Positions 44,157 to 52,794 of a stretch of 64,000 nucleotides of DNA are shown here, in pieces. Source of the stretch: Bdellovibrionaceae bacterium UBA6502 (GTDB taxonomy: Bacteria; Bdellovibrionota; Bdellovibrionia; Bdellovibrionales; UBA840); assembly GCA_002436415.1 (NCBI GenBank), contig DJMA01000045.1:75083-139082 (forward strand), given 5' to 3'. A program made the position numbers and the translations under genes. Each line of letters opens with the position of its first letter. The stretch's first letter is position 1. Under the pieces are notes generated by a model. The model did not search any database. It was not told the DNA's origin and worked only from the letters and a program-made list of their open reading frames with translations.

Positions 44157-44786
44157 ATGGAAATATCTATTTTAACTGAATCGAAAATTAAATTTGTAGA
44201 CTCTTACACATTATCTATAACCAACAAAGAAGAAAGTTTATGGAAATGCCTTGAAAATTGTTGTATGGAAAATCAAACTTCAATCTACAAAACCTACATT
44301 CGCCTCTTCCTAATGATCACAGTCTCAATGATCGTGATGTACGGAATCACTTACCTCAACAGCTATCGTCTCGAAGATGTATTCTGGAGTGAGACAAGAT
44401 TTTATATGAATCTTATCATGGGCTCAGCAATGACACTTGTGATGCTGTGGTTCATGAGAGATATGTACAAAAGTAAAGTTTTAAATACGCTTATCGTAAT
44501 TCTAGCCATTGCTGTAATGGGCAAGGCAACATGGCTAATGAGAACTCAAAAAGAAGTAAATGACATCGCATATATGAAGGCGATGATCCCACACCATTCC
44601 ATTGCTATATTAACGAGTCAAAAGGCACAAATAAGAGACATTAGAGTTCACCAGTTAGCTGTAAATATCGCTGAAACGCAAAAAGAAGAAATAAAGAAAA
44701 TGAAAAAGCTAATCCGACAAATACAAACAGAAGGTCCGCAAAAACTAGAGGACCTTACGAATAATAAAATCACTCAAAACCTATAA
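44157..44786 (+). CDS. DUF305-like membrane protein
   Basis: The protein has 209 residues (or 173 from an internal ATG at 44265, which matches the family better). It has three hydrophobic helices (around residues 50-70, 82-102 and 110-128), then a soluble segment with IPHHSIAILTSQKAQIRD (about 144-161) and AVNIAETQKEEIKKMKKLI. This His/Met-poor variant matches the DUF305 layout, a four-helix ferritin-like domain, sometimes linked to metal handling. Its function here is unknown. Its end is followed by an inverted repeat and the tRNA gene. Confidence 0.8.
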   Translation: MEISILTESKIKFVDSYTLSITNKEESLWKCLENCCMENQTSIYKTYIRLFLMITVSMIVMYGITYLNSYRLEDVFWSETRFYMNLIMGSAMTLVMLWFMRDMYKSKVLNTLIVILAIAVMGKATWLMRTQKEVNDIAYMKAMIPHHSIAILTSQKAQIRDIRVHQLAVNIAETQKEEIKKMKKLIRQIQTEGPQKLEDLTNNKITQNL

Positions 44787-44797
44787 ACCATGACTAC

Positions 44798-44863
44798 GTC
44801 CTGGAGCCCGTACCAAAAAAAAACCACCTTGCGGTGGTTTGTTTTTGGTACGGGCACCAGGAC
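44798..44863. repeat. 66-base near-perfect palindrome containing a terminator and a copy of the tRNA 3' end
   Basis: The left arm 44798-44828 and right arm 44833-44863 are each 31 bases and match at 29 positions, around a 4-base loop TTGC. The inner part (AAACCACC / GGTGGTTT with A and T runs) works as a bidirectional terminator for the DUF305 gene and the tRNA gene. The outer 17 bases of the right arm are the T-arm, acceptor and CCA end of the tRNA on the minus strand. The left arm is an inverted copy of that tRNA end with one mismatch (GTCCTGG[A]GCCCGTACCA). Confidence 0.9.
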
Positions 44864-44922
44864 TTGAACCTGGGATCCTCCGGTTATGAGCCGGATGCTT
44901 TAACCAACTAAGCTATGCCCGC
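44846..44922 (-). tRNA. tRNA with CAT anticodon (Met elongator, or Ile2)
   Basis: The 77-base gene folds as a cloverleaf on the minus strand. Acceptor GCGGGCA pairs with TGCCCGT (first pair G-U), and discriminator A and CCA are encoded. The D-loop has AGTTGGTTA, the anticodon stem has CCGGCTCATAACCGG (anticodon at 44886-44888), and the T-arm is CCAGGTTCAAGTCCTGG. It lacks the C1-A72 mismatch of an initiator. A CAT anticodon can belong to elongator Met or, with lysidine modification, to Ile2; sequence alone does not decide. Terminator and palindrome lie at its 3' end. Confidence 0.93.
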
Positions 44923-45042
44923 TTAAATTGTTTTAACAATATATCTAATTCAGATTGGCTTGTCTTTAATTTTCAAATGTTTGAATCATACTATCAAAAA
45001 AAATGCTTAGTTTTTCTGCAAGATTTGACTCTTTTCTATTTT

Positions 45043-46356
45043 TTAACCAGTATAGACGACACTTTGGACACTATCGGCCACAACAATCTCCATTTCCACG
45101 AAGTTAGAAGCCTCCAAATCTTCCTCTTGAGCGAGGTAGGTTATACTAGCCACATTAGCAGTCACATTACTTAATGTAATTAAGCCTTCGACAATTGGCA
45201 TAACCGCAAGCATCAAAACAATGGTCGGCTCCAAAGGAATTCCTAGAGGTTTCATCACGATTCCTAGCATCGCTAGGGCTCCAATACCTGGAGCACCACT
45301 CATAGCAATAGAAGTTAGGATAGATCCTACCAAAACAACAACAGTGCTCGATAGACTCAAACCAATTCCATAAATTTCCATCATAAAAATAGCGGTTAAA
45401 CTCACAATGAAAGACGAACCAACTGCATTTAGACAAATGCTCAAAGGAACAAACAAATGCACTCCGTCTTTACTTAATTTTGTTTTCTCTTCAAAGGATT
45501 TCAACATGGCCGGTATACTTGCTAAACTCGATGATGTGGAGAAAGATACAATGCTCGGATCTTTCAAAAAGGAATATAGCTCCTTCCAGCTAAGGTTTAA
45601 TTTTTTCTTTGTCACAAACCAAGAAATCAAAACTATCAAAAGACAACCAAAACTAAGAAGTCCGACAAACTTACCTAGAGCAAAAATAATCCCAGGTCCC
45701 ACATGAGATATGTGTTCCGCAAAAAGACAAAACAGACCAATAGGCAATCCATACATAATACCTTGAATTACTTTAGCCATGGCTTGGTATAAAACATTAA
45801 ACAGTTCAACAGTGTGTTTAGATTCTTTACTCTCAACAAAGCCCAGTCCAACCCCAAGAAGAATGGAGAAGAATAAAACCGCTAAATTATTTCCTCTTGT
45901 TAAAGCAGAAAAAATATTTCCAGGAACCATCAGCTCCAGCAAACTCCATAAGCCTGTGTCCTGCGAAACATCACTTACCACTGAAGGCGCACTTGCGATC
46001 AATTTTCCTAAAGAGTCTTGCGCCTCTACACTTAAATTAGATCCGGCCTGACCAATCACACCTAATAAAAAACCTATTCCCGCAGCCGTTAACATAATCA
46101 AAGGAAATAGAGTCACAATTTTTTTGATACTGCCATTTAAACTCTTATTTTTTAAAAGCGACGCAATGCTTGAACTAATGGATACAACTAACAAAGGAGT
46201 GATGACCATGGTTAACAGAGACATATATAGTTTTCCAACAGGAGCAATGTACTCCACCAAGTCTTTCAAATAAATTCCAGTAAAAGCTCCACCCAACATT
46301 GCAACCAAGATCAATTTTGGGTTTCCTAATAATTTAATGACTTTGTTCCAGATCAT
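45043..46356 (-). CDS. Dicarboxylate/amino acid:cation symporter (GltP/DctA family)
   Basis: The 437-residue protein belongs to the DAACS family and imports dicarboxylates or acidic amino acids with H+ or Na+. It has eight or so hydrophobic helices and the two re-entrant hairpins: the first with SFSTSSSLASIPAMLKS (serine-rich, about residues 273-289), the second near VLVGSILTSIAMSGAPGIGA (about 343-362). The substrate Asp/Asn helix near the end (LSNVTANVASITYLAQ) is visible. A solute-binding protein gene overlaps its start by 4 bases, an uncommon partner for this symporter type. Confidence 0.9.
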   Translation of the reverse strand: MIWNKVIKLLGNPKLILVAMLGGAFTGIYLKDLVEYIAPVGKLYMSLLTMVITPLLVVSISSSIASLLKNKSLNGSIKKIVTLFPLIMLTAAGIGFLLGVIGQAGSNLSVEAQDSLGKLIASAPSVVSDVSQDTGLWSLLELMVPGNIFSALTRGNNLAVLFFSILLGVGLGFVESKESKHTVELFNVLYQAMAKVIQGIMYGLPIGLFCLFAEHISHVGPGIIFALGKFVGLLSFGCLLIVLISWFVTKKKLNLSWKELYSFLKDPSIVSFSTSSSLASIPAMLKSFEEKTKLSKDGVHLFVPLSICLNAVGSSFIVSLTAIFMMEIYGIGLSLSSTVVVLVGSILTSIAMSGAPGIGALAMLGIVMKPLGIPLEPTIVLMLAVMPIVEGLITLSNVTANVASITYLAQEEDLEASNFVEMEIVVADSVQSVVYTG

Positions 46357-47171
46357 TTTTCTTGCCTCCAGTAATCGTTCGCTAAAAATTCTTCTTTTAA
46401 CTTATCCAGATGTCCCGTGCTTTCCAGTTCCATAAAGAAAATGTCAATCCAAGCTTTTAAACGGTAGTTTTCAGAGGCAACAGCTACACCAATCATATCA
46501 AAAGCATCGGGAATCATATAAGTTGCGGTTTTAATATTTAAAGAAGGCATCAAAGTTTGCCATGTCTTTATAATTTGATTATCCACCATGCTAAAATCTA
46601 CTTTTTTAGATGCAATGGCTTTGTATATTTCTTCGCGGTCTTTAAAATAAACTTTTTGTGCCTTCGGAAATCTAACCTCTATGTATTGAGAAAAGCTCGA
46701 GCCTTGAAAAACCGCTACTTTAAGGTCGCTACGATTGAAGCTATCCACATTTAAACGATTTCCTGAGTTTACAAAACTTAGTCGATTAAAAACCACTCCC
46801 AAAGGTAAGTTCACATAGGGATTTGAAAATAAAACTTTTTCGGCCCTCTTACTAGTAATGCTTAATTTAGAAATAGCAATGTCAGCTTTTTTATCAGCGA
46901 CTATATCTACAACTTGATTGTAAGTCTCTGCATTGGAGCGAATTTGCAGCTTTACACCCAGACTCTTCGCCATTTTTTTAGCGATTTCAAAATCAATTCC
47001 ACGATTTACATTTTTCTCACCATTTGCCTGGATTAAAAATGGTGGAGCTTCGTTTTTATAGGTTACTACCCTAAGAACCCCGCGATCCCTTATCTCAGCA
47101 AAGGGATCTTCACCAGCTATACCAGCGGCGCAAATTAAAAAAGCAAATAATAGAACAAAAAGGCTTCTCAT
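46353..47171 (-). CDS. Family 3 periplasmic solute-binding protein
   Basis: The 272-residue protein has a signal peptide (LFVLLFAFLICAAGIAG) and the amino-acid-binding type II fold: RDRGVLRVVTYKNEAPPF (about residues 30-47), NRGIDFEIAKKMAKSLGVKLQIR, KKADIAISKLSITSKRAEKVLFSNPY (ligand Arg region), and VDFSMVDNQIIKTW. Such proteins bind polar amino acids and normally hand them to an ABC importer. Here it is co-transcribed with a symporter (4-base overlap) and no permease or ATPase is near. It may serve a sensing role or load the symporter. Confidence 0.88.
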   Translation of the reverse strand: MRSLFVLLFAFLICAAGIAGEDPFAEIRDRGVLRVVTYKNEAPPFLIQANGEKNVNRGIDFEIAKKMAKSLGVKLQIRSNAETYNQVVDIVADKKADIAISKLSITSKRAEKVLFSNPYVNLPLGVVFNRLSFVNSGNRLNVDSFNRSDLKVAVFQGSSFSQYIEVRFPKAQKVYFKDREEIYKAIASKKVDFSMVDNQIIKTWQTLMPSLNIKTATYMIPDAFDMIGVAVASENYRLKAWIDIFFMELESTGHLDKLKEEFLANDYWRQEK

Positions 47172-47591
47172 ATTTATCTCCTACTAAGGATAAATACAAA
47201 AGCCGTGCCCCCTAAAAACCCATTTCATTTGCTTTGACAACTAAAAGAGCCTAAATGACCAAAATCGGCAGACAAAACAAAATAAATATACAGTGGAAAT
47301 TGAAAAAGAGCTTTTTCGAAAAAGTGGTTAAATCCTTTAAATCACAAGATTTCTATAGTCCTTAGAATTGTGTTCTCAAAAGGTTTTCGCCTTCAAGCCC
47401 ACTCAGATCTTTCCAGGGATAATATTACTCATTTGCTACTTGAAATTGATTGTGATCCGCTAAGAGAGTGTTTTCCAATTTGCCTGTCGATTTCACCAAA
47501 AGGAAGAATAAGACTTTCTACAGCAAATACTTCGATTACAGCAGTACGAAAGCTAAACTAAAATTAAAATGACTTTGAGAGCTTTTCCTCC
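47172..47591. other. Non-coding gap of about 420 bases
   Basis: Between the solute-binding protein gene and the terminator at 47592 there is AT-rich sequence. A 63-codon open frame at 47370-47561 shows no coding signs (no ribosome binding site, no recognisable features). The stretch near 47172 presumably holds the promoter for the solute-binding protein and symporter operon, but I see no clear -35/-10 pair. Confidence 0.4.
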
Positions 47592-47618
47592 AAAAAAAAA
47601 GCCACATCACTGTGGCTC
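47592..47618 (-). terminator. Terminator of the glutaminase-like gene
   Basis: AGCCACA (47600-47606) pairs with TGTGGCT (47611-47617) with a 4-base loop. In the minus direction nine T bases follow (A run at 47592-47600). It lies about 15 bases past the stop of the gene at 47632. Confidence 0.9.
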
Positions 47619-47631
47619 TTAAATCTATCTG

Positions 47632-48408
47632 TTATTTCAAGTCTTCATAATTGAAATACCATGGAGGCTTATCTTTGATCATATCTAAAGAGTATCCTAA
47701 GTTTTTCAAATTACTTCTCTCTGCGCTCAAATATCGAAGCTGCGCATTGGTAGCCATTTTCGTGAAATTGTATTTTTCGTTTTCACAATTGGAATTTGGC
47801 ACATAGGTATTGGGACTACAAATACTAAAAGTTGTCTCTTTATATCGAGCGTCCTTTACCTGTCTTGCTGCCCACTCTCGATAATCTAGAGGATGGTTCA
47901 TCTCCATTGCTGGGTCTAACACAAAAACACGTTTTCCAACTCTAACGATTGGCGCTACATGATACCACCAGGAAACGGACCCACTCTTTGAAAAAGGAGT
48001 TTTCACATTTAAGTTACCAAAAATAAAAAACTTCATTGGTGGCTCAAGTCCCATACTGGCAACATTCACTGCTGCCCAGTGGGCTCTGGCAAAACAACCA
48101 TCTTGAGGATATAACCAACTAGATCGGCGAAGCACTCTGCCATTGTTGGGATCGATAATAAAACTACGATCTCTTAAATAACGAAAAGCCGCCATGGTAA
48201 CTTCGATGGATTTCCAATCAGGAATTTTACTAAGATCCAAGTTTTCAAAACGAGTTGAAACCGAATTGGCGCTAGATCTTGTAGCCCGAGCACTCCCCAT
48301 ATATAAGTCTCTGACTTTTCGAAAATCAACACCTTCAGGCCTAGCAGCCGGCATTGCAATTGAATTTATACTAAATAGTAAAAATAAAAGTAAAAATGAA
48401 GCTCTCAT
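47632..48408 (-). CDS. Exported protein-glutaminase-like enzyme
   Basis: The 258-residue protein has a signal peptide (residues 1-19, FLLLFLLFSINSIA). The motif PQDGCFARAHWAA (Cys105, about residues 101-113), SWWYHVAPIV (His150) and VFVLDPAMEM (Asp165) match the Cys-His-Asp layout of the protein-glutaminase / glutamine deamidase family. These enzymes deamidate protein-bound glutamine to glutamate. Export means it acts in the periplasm or outside the cell. Whether a pro-region exists is unclear. It lies downstream of rpoD on the same strand but with its own upstream gap of about 220 bases and a terminator for rpoD between. Confidence 0.8.
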   Translation of the reverse strand: MRASFLLLFLLFSINSIAMPAARPEGVDFRKVRDLYMGSARATRSSANSVSTRFENLDLSKIPDWKSIEVTMAAFRYLRDRSFIIDPNNGRVLRRSSWLYPQDGCFARAHWAAVNVASMGLEPPMKFFIFGNLNVKTPFSKSGSVSWWYHVAPIVRVGKRVFVLDPAMEMNHPLDYREWAARQVKDARYKETTFSICSPNTYVPNSNCENEKYNFTKMATNAQLRYLSAERSNLKNLGYSLDMIKDKPPWYFNYEDLK

Positions 48409-48487
48409 ATTCCCCCCCAGGTCAAAGAACAGTTTTTTGGATTTAGTCTCTACTTAAACTTTAAGCCTAGATACGTTAACAAAATAT

Positions 48488-48528
48488 ATTGAGTCACCGC
48501 AACTTTAAACTGCAATGAATGACTCAAT
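48488..48528. promoter_or_regulatory. Inverted repeat upstream of the glutaminase-like gene
   Basis: ATTGAGTCA (48488-48496) and TGACTCAAT (48520-48528) are perfect inverted 9-base arms with a 23-base spacer. They lie about 80 bases upstream of the glutaminase-like start. The arms are long enough to be an operator or RNA hairpin. Confidence 0.35.
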
Positions 48529-48584
48529 GAAAACAAATTAGTTTTAAATCGATTAATTTTGCCACCTAAAGAGATCAAATAAAA

Positions 48585-48612
48585 AAAGGCCACTATTTCT
48601 AGTGGCCTTTTT
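48585..48612. terminator. rpoD terminator
   Basis: AAGGCCACT and AGTGGCCTT (about 48587-48609) form a strong 9-base-pair hairpin with a 6-base loop, flanked by A and T runs on both sides. It works for rpoD on the minus strand and could block transcription the other way. Confidence 0.92.
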
Positions 48613-48630
48613 GCTTTTTGTTTCTGTTTT

Positions 48631-50412
48631 TTAGCTATCCATAAAGTTCTTTAACTTTTTAGAACGAGATGGGTGCCGCAGCTTGCGAAGTGCTTTCGCC
48701 TCAATTTGACGAATACGCTCACGAGTTACATTAAAATCTTGTCCCACCTCTTCTAGAGTATGGTCAGACTCTTCACCAATACCAAAACGCATACGTAGAA
48801 CTTTTTCTTCTCTTGCTGTTAAGGTAGATAACACACGACGAGTTTGCTCAGCCAAGTTCAAGCTAGACATTGCTTGAAGTGGAGTTACCGTCTTTTTATC
48901 CTCGATGAAATCCCCTAGTAAAGAATCTTCTTCTTCACCAACTGGAGTTTCTAAAGAAATTGGTTCTTTGGCAATTTTTAACACCTTACGAACTTTATCA
49001 ACTGGCATATCCATACGCTCAGCAATCTCTTCTGGCATTGGCTCACGACCTAATTCTTGTACTAGGTAGCGTGAAGTACGGATCAACTTGTTGATCGTTT
49101 CGATCATATGCACCGGAATACGAATCGTTCTTGCTTGGTCAGCAATGGCACGAGTAATGGCTTGACGAATCCACCAAGTTGCATAAGTAGAAAACTTATA
49201 ACCACGACGGTATTCAAACTTATCAACCGCTTTCATCAAACCAATGTTACCTTCCTGAATTAGATCCAAGAACTGTAGTCCACGGTTCGTGTATTTTTTC
49301 GCAATGGAAACCACCAAACGTAAGTTAGCTTCTACCAACTCAGATTTAGCAACATCGGCTGCCTTCTCACCTTTCCAGATGGAAGTGTATGTTTCCTTTA
49401 CCCACTCAAAGTTCATTTCTGATTCTTTGATGATACGATTTAAACGTCTTGTAGCATCGTCGATTTGATATACAAACTTACGGTAGTTATCATAGCTCAA
49501 ACCAGAATCTCTTAATACTCGATCCATCTCAGCTTCACTATCGTTCATACGATGCCAGTTTTCAATTAACTCATCTGCGCTTTCACAGAAAGTTTGCTTA
49601 GCAGCTTCTTTATGACGTTGTCTTAACACAGTCATACGATCCACTAAGTTTCTAAACTTAATCACAATACGGTTGATCGTTTTACGGTTAAAGTTAATTT
49701 CCTCAAAGTCTTTCATCAAAGCATCAGTTACTTTCTCTAAGCTCTCTGTTGCTTTTTTCTTTTCAGCGTATTTCTTATTTGGATCTTTTAACTCAACAAA
49801 GTGTTTATCTGCCTCTCTCGAGTAGTCTTCCACTTTACCGATCAATTCGTAAATCTTTTGCTCATATTCTTCTTCAGTGTATTGAGTTTCTTCATCCTCA
49901 AGACCACGGAAGATGGCTTTCATTTTTAGACGACCGTCTTTTACACGCTCACCCAACTGGATGATCTCGTAGGTTCCTAAAGGGCTCAAAAGGATGGCTC
50001 TTAAGATTTCTCTCTCACCAGCCTCGATACGACGTGCGATCTCAACTTCACCCTCACGAGTTAATAGAGATACACTACCCATCTTTTTAAGGTACAAACG
50101 AACAGGGTCGTTACTTTTTAAATCTTCATCAGAGGCCTCAGGCTTGTCTTGTTCATCCAAGAAACCTTCTGACTCTTCTTCTTCTTCTTCCTCTACTTCG
50201 TCAACAATGTTTACATTCTTAACTTCCAAGGCTTCCATTAATTTGTCTAAAGCTTGTACTGCTAAAACTTCCGCCGGCAATTCATCGTTGATTTCCTGGA
50301 AAGTCAAATAACCATTCTCTTTGGCTTTTGCTACCAGTTTGGCTAACTCATCTTCTACGATTTTTAATTGCTCTTCGACGCTTAAAGCTTCGTTTTGATT
50401 CTCTTTACTCAC
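48631..50412 (-). CDS. rpoD: Primary sigma factor, sigma-70
   Basis: RpoD directs RNA polymerase to housekeeping promoters. The 593-residue protein has a region 1.1-like N-terminus with an acidic stretch (EEEEEE...), then DPVRLYLKKMGSVSLLTREGE (region 1.2, about 104-124), region 2.4 ATWWIRQAITRAIADQART, region 3, and 4.2 ERIRQIEAKALRKLRHPS near the end. It starts with GTG at 50412. It is the last gene of the rpsU-yqeY-dnaG-rpoD operon and is closed by a strong terminator. Confidence 0.97.
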   Translation of the reverse strand: MSKENQNEALSVEEQLKIVEDELAKLVAKAKENGYLTFQEINDELPAEVLAVQALDKLMEALEVKNVNIVDEVEEEEEEESEGFLDEQDKPEASDEDLKSNDPVRLYLKKMGSVSLLTREGEVEIARRIEAGEREILRAILLSPLGTYEIIQLGERVKDGRLKMKAIFRGLEDEETQYTEEEYEQKIYELIGKVEDYSREADKHFVELKDPNKKYAEKKKATESLEKVTDALMKDFEEINFNRKTINRIVIKFRNLVDRMTVLRQRHKEAAKQTFCESADELIENWHRMNDSEAEMDRVLRDSGLSYDNYRKFVYQIDDATRRLNRIIKESEMNFEWVKETYTSIWKGEKAADVAKSELVEANLRLVVSIAKKYTNRGLQFLDLIQEGNIGLMKAVDKFEYRRGYKFSTYATWWIRQAITRAIADQARTIRIPVHMIETINKLIRTSRYLVQELGREPMPEEIAERMDMPVDKVRKVLKIAKEPISLETPVGEEEDSLLGDFIEDKKTVTPLQAMSSLNLAEQTRRVLSTLTAREEKVLRMRFGIGEESDHTLEEVGQDFNVTRERIRQIEAKALRKLRHPSRSKKLKNFMDS

Positions 50413-50428
50413 TCTTGTTTTACTCCGT

Positions 50429-52279
50429 TTAAGAATTCGTTCGCTTCTCAGCTTTGTGACTGTTAACTAATTCCATATATCTTTGAAGCTTATCTTCTGG
50501 AAGACCATCTTTCAGTCCCATCCGAAGCTCCTTTAATTCATTTTTTGTTGCTTCAACTTTTAGTTTCTCTACACAATCAGTATACAGTTTTTGGACGCGG
50601 CCTTCGTCTTCGTACAGATCCCCATTTAGTATTTGTGTAATAACACTAGGATCACGGAGTTTTTTAACCACTAATCCTGGTAACTTATCAAAACTAGAGG
50701 CATCTTGTCCATAGTAGCTGTGCAGTTCAGCAAAAATTTCTTTAGCCGTTTTCGTACTTAAGTATGCAAAATCATTACCAACTAAGAAGTTTTTTAGTAA
50801 TTCTTCGTTGAGAAGGCAGATTTTTAACAGCTCAAGTTCACTAGGCATCAATGATTTTAAGTCTAAATACGCGGAATCACTCGTTGAATCCTTAGATTCA
50901 AGAGAATTTGTTTTTTCCGAAAAATTCTGAGACGTAGCAGCTGAATTTGCTGACGTTTTCTGTCTGGCATCTTTCCACATCTGCCGCAGAGTGTCCCTTA
51001 ACCAGTTAAACTCCACACCTAAACGCTCTGCCGTCTCTTTTAAGTAAAGCTCTCTCAGGCGATTATCTGCAATTTTACTTAAAGCTGGAAACAAACGATC
51101 CACCGCTTTTATTTGGCCTGTCGGAGTTCTGTCAAAATCCCTAAGAACTCTCGACAAATACCAAAAATACAGATCTTGTGGTTTAGCCAATAAATCCCTA
51201 AAACTCTCAATACCGTGTTTGTCTATGTACTCATCGGGATCAAGCTTTTCTGGTAAAGATAGAATTTTAGGATACAGAGCTTGGCCATATAAAATAGGCA
51301 TACTTCTCTCGGCCGCTGTTTGCCCAGCATCATCCCCGTCAAAAAGTACAACTACATTTTTCGTGTAGCGCTTTAAGAGCTTAGCATGATCGTCCGTAAA
51401 GGCCGTTCCTAAATTGGCCACACAATTTTTAATCCCTGCTGAATACAATGCCAAAAGATCCATATATCCTTCGACAACTATAACTTGGTCTTCGGTTAAA
51501 ATGTGTTTTGCTGTCTCGTGCAATCCATACAGAGTTCTTCCTTTATGAAACACTAAACTCTCTGGACTGTTTAGGTATTTAGGATTGTCTTCTTTTTTTA
51601 AAACTCGTCCACCAAAGCCAAGAACTTCATTTGACGGAGACAATATAGGAAACATTAAACGATTTCTAAAAATATCAAAGCTACCGTTGCCTGTTTTTCT
51701 TCGTTTACTTAAACCCAGTTCACCGGCTTGTTTTTCAGAACCACCATTTCGCTGTAAATAATTGATCAAATCATCCCAAGCATCTTTGGCATAACCAATC
51801 TGAAATTTATCAATGATTTCTTCCGTTAACTTTCTGGATTGCACGTAAGATTTTACATCTTGAGGAGCTTGCTCTAAGTTCGTTTGAAAGCGATTTCTCG
51901 CAAGCTCATTTACACGTAAAAGTTGTTTCTTAACGTCTTTATTTTGTTGGTATTTTTGCTTCTGCGCTGAGTTTAATTCTGGTTCAGGCAAAGGCACTCC
52001 AGCCTTTTCAGCTAGAAACTCAATGCTCTCAACAAAACTCATTCCATTATATTGTTGAAGCCAACTAATGATGTTCCCTGACTTCTTACAGCCAAAGCAA
52101 TGATAGAGTTGTTTAGAAGCGCTCACTGAAAAACTAGGGCTTTTTTCGTTGTGATCTGGAAAAGGACAAAGCCCCATTAAATTAGAGCCACTCGATTTTA
52201 ACTGAGTGTATTGCGATATAAGATCCACCAAATTATTGGCGTCGATAACTTTATCGATAAAATCTTGTGAGTAACGCAT
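50429..52279 (-). CDS. dnaG: DNA primase
   Basis: DnaG synthesises RNA primers at the replication fork. The 616-residue protein begins with the CHC2 zinc-binding domain (CPFPDHNEKSPSFSV then CFGCKKSGN, about residues 38-70). It continues with the TOPRIM catalytic core (VIVVEGYMDLLAL about 262-274, VVLFDGDDAGQTA about 310-322) and a C-terminal helicase-interaction domain of about 150 residues. It is separated from rpoD by 16 bases and from yqeY by 55. Assignment is secure. Confidence 0.96.
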   Translation of the reverse strand: MRYSQDFIDKVIDANNLVDLISQYTQLKSSGSNLMGLCPFPDHNEKSPSFSVSASKQLYHCFGCKKSGNIISWLQQYNGMSFVESIEFLAEKAGVPLPEPELNSAQKQKYQQNKDVKKQLLRVNELARNRFQTNLEQAPQDVKSYVQSRKLTEEIIDKFQIGYAKDAWDDLINYLQRNGGSEKQAGELGLSKRRKTGNGSFDIFRNRLMFPILSPSNEVLGFGGRVLKKEDNPKYLNSPESLVFHKGRTLYGLHETAKHILTEDQVIVVEGYMDLLALYSAGIKNCVANLGTAFTDDHAKLLKRYTKNVVVLFDGDDAGQTAAERSMPILYGQALYPKILSLPEKLDPDEYIDKHGIESFRDLLAKPQDLYFWYLSRVLRDFDRTPTGQIKAVDRLFPALSKIADNRLRELYLKETAERLGVEFNWLRDTLRQMWKDARQKTSANSAATSQNFSEKTNSLESKDSTSDSAYLDLKSLMPSELELLKICLLNEELLKNFLVGNDFAYLSTKTAKEIFAELHSYYGQDASSFDKLPGLVVKKLRDPSVITQILNGDLYEDEGRVQKLYTDCVEKLKVEATKNELKELRMGLKDGLPEDKLQRYMELVNSHKAEKRTNS

Positions 52280-52334
52280 TCAGGGCCCCTAAAAATTTAG
52301 AAACCCCTCAAGCTTATGAGAGGTTGATCTTCTC

Positions 52335-52781
52335 TTAAGATAATTTTGCTTTAACAATGCTGCTAATCATTTTGCCGTCTGCACTTCCAGCAGTCTTGGC
52401 TTGAACTTCCTTCATCACAGCACCCATTTCTTTCATGGAGCTAGCACCAAGAGCAGCAATCACTTCTTCAACGATAGAAGTAACTTGTTCCTCTCCCATT
52501 TGTGCCGGAAGATAAACTTCTAAGAATTTTGATTCTTCGATTTCTTTCTCTGCAAGCTCAGGGCGACCAGCATTTTCATATTGCTCAGCAGCTTCTTTTC
52601 TTTGCTTAACTAGTTTTTTAACTACAGAGATAACATCCTTATCAGATAACTCATTTGGACGAACTTCGATTTCTTTGTTTTTAATGGCCGACTGAAGCAT
52701 GCGAAGCGTGCTAAGCTTTACAGCTTCTTTCGCACGCATCGCATTTTTTACGTCATCCATAATTTGTTTTTGCATGGACAC
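52335..52781 (-). CDS. yqeY: GatB/YqeY domain protein
   Basis: The 148-residue protein matches YqeY, which resembles the tail of the GatB amidotransferase subunit: LSTLRMLQSAIKNKEIE (residues 23-39), the charged helix QRKEAAEQYENAGRPELAE, and KEVQAKTAGSADGKMISSIV near the end. YqeY often lies between rpsU and dnaG. Its role is not established. Start is GTG at 52781 (AGGAGT upstream, 8 bases) or ATG at 52775. Part of the macromolecular synthesis operon. Confidence 0.93.
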   Translation of the reverse strand: MSMQKQIMDDVKNAMRAKEAVKLSTLRMLQSAIKNKEIEVRPNELSDKDVISVVKKLVKQRKEAAEQYENAGRPELAEKEIEESKFLEVYLPAQMGEEQVTSIVEEVIAALGASSMKEMGAVMKEVQAKTAGSADGKMISSIVKAKLS

Positions 52782-52794
52782 GGTTAACGACTCC

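Noticed and set aside
44846..44922. Initiator tRNA-Met
   Set aside because: The acceptor stem begins with a G-U pair rather than the C-A mismatch typical of initiators.
47370..47561. A 63-codon open frame in the gap upstream of the solute-binding protein gene
   Set aside because: It has no ribosome binding site or recognisable features and lies in an otherwise non-coding stretch.
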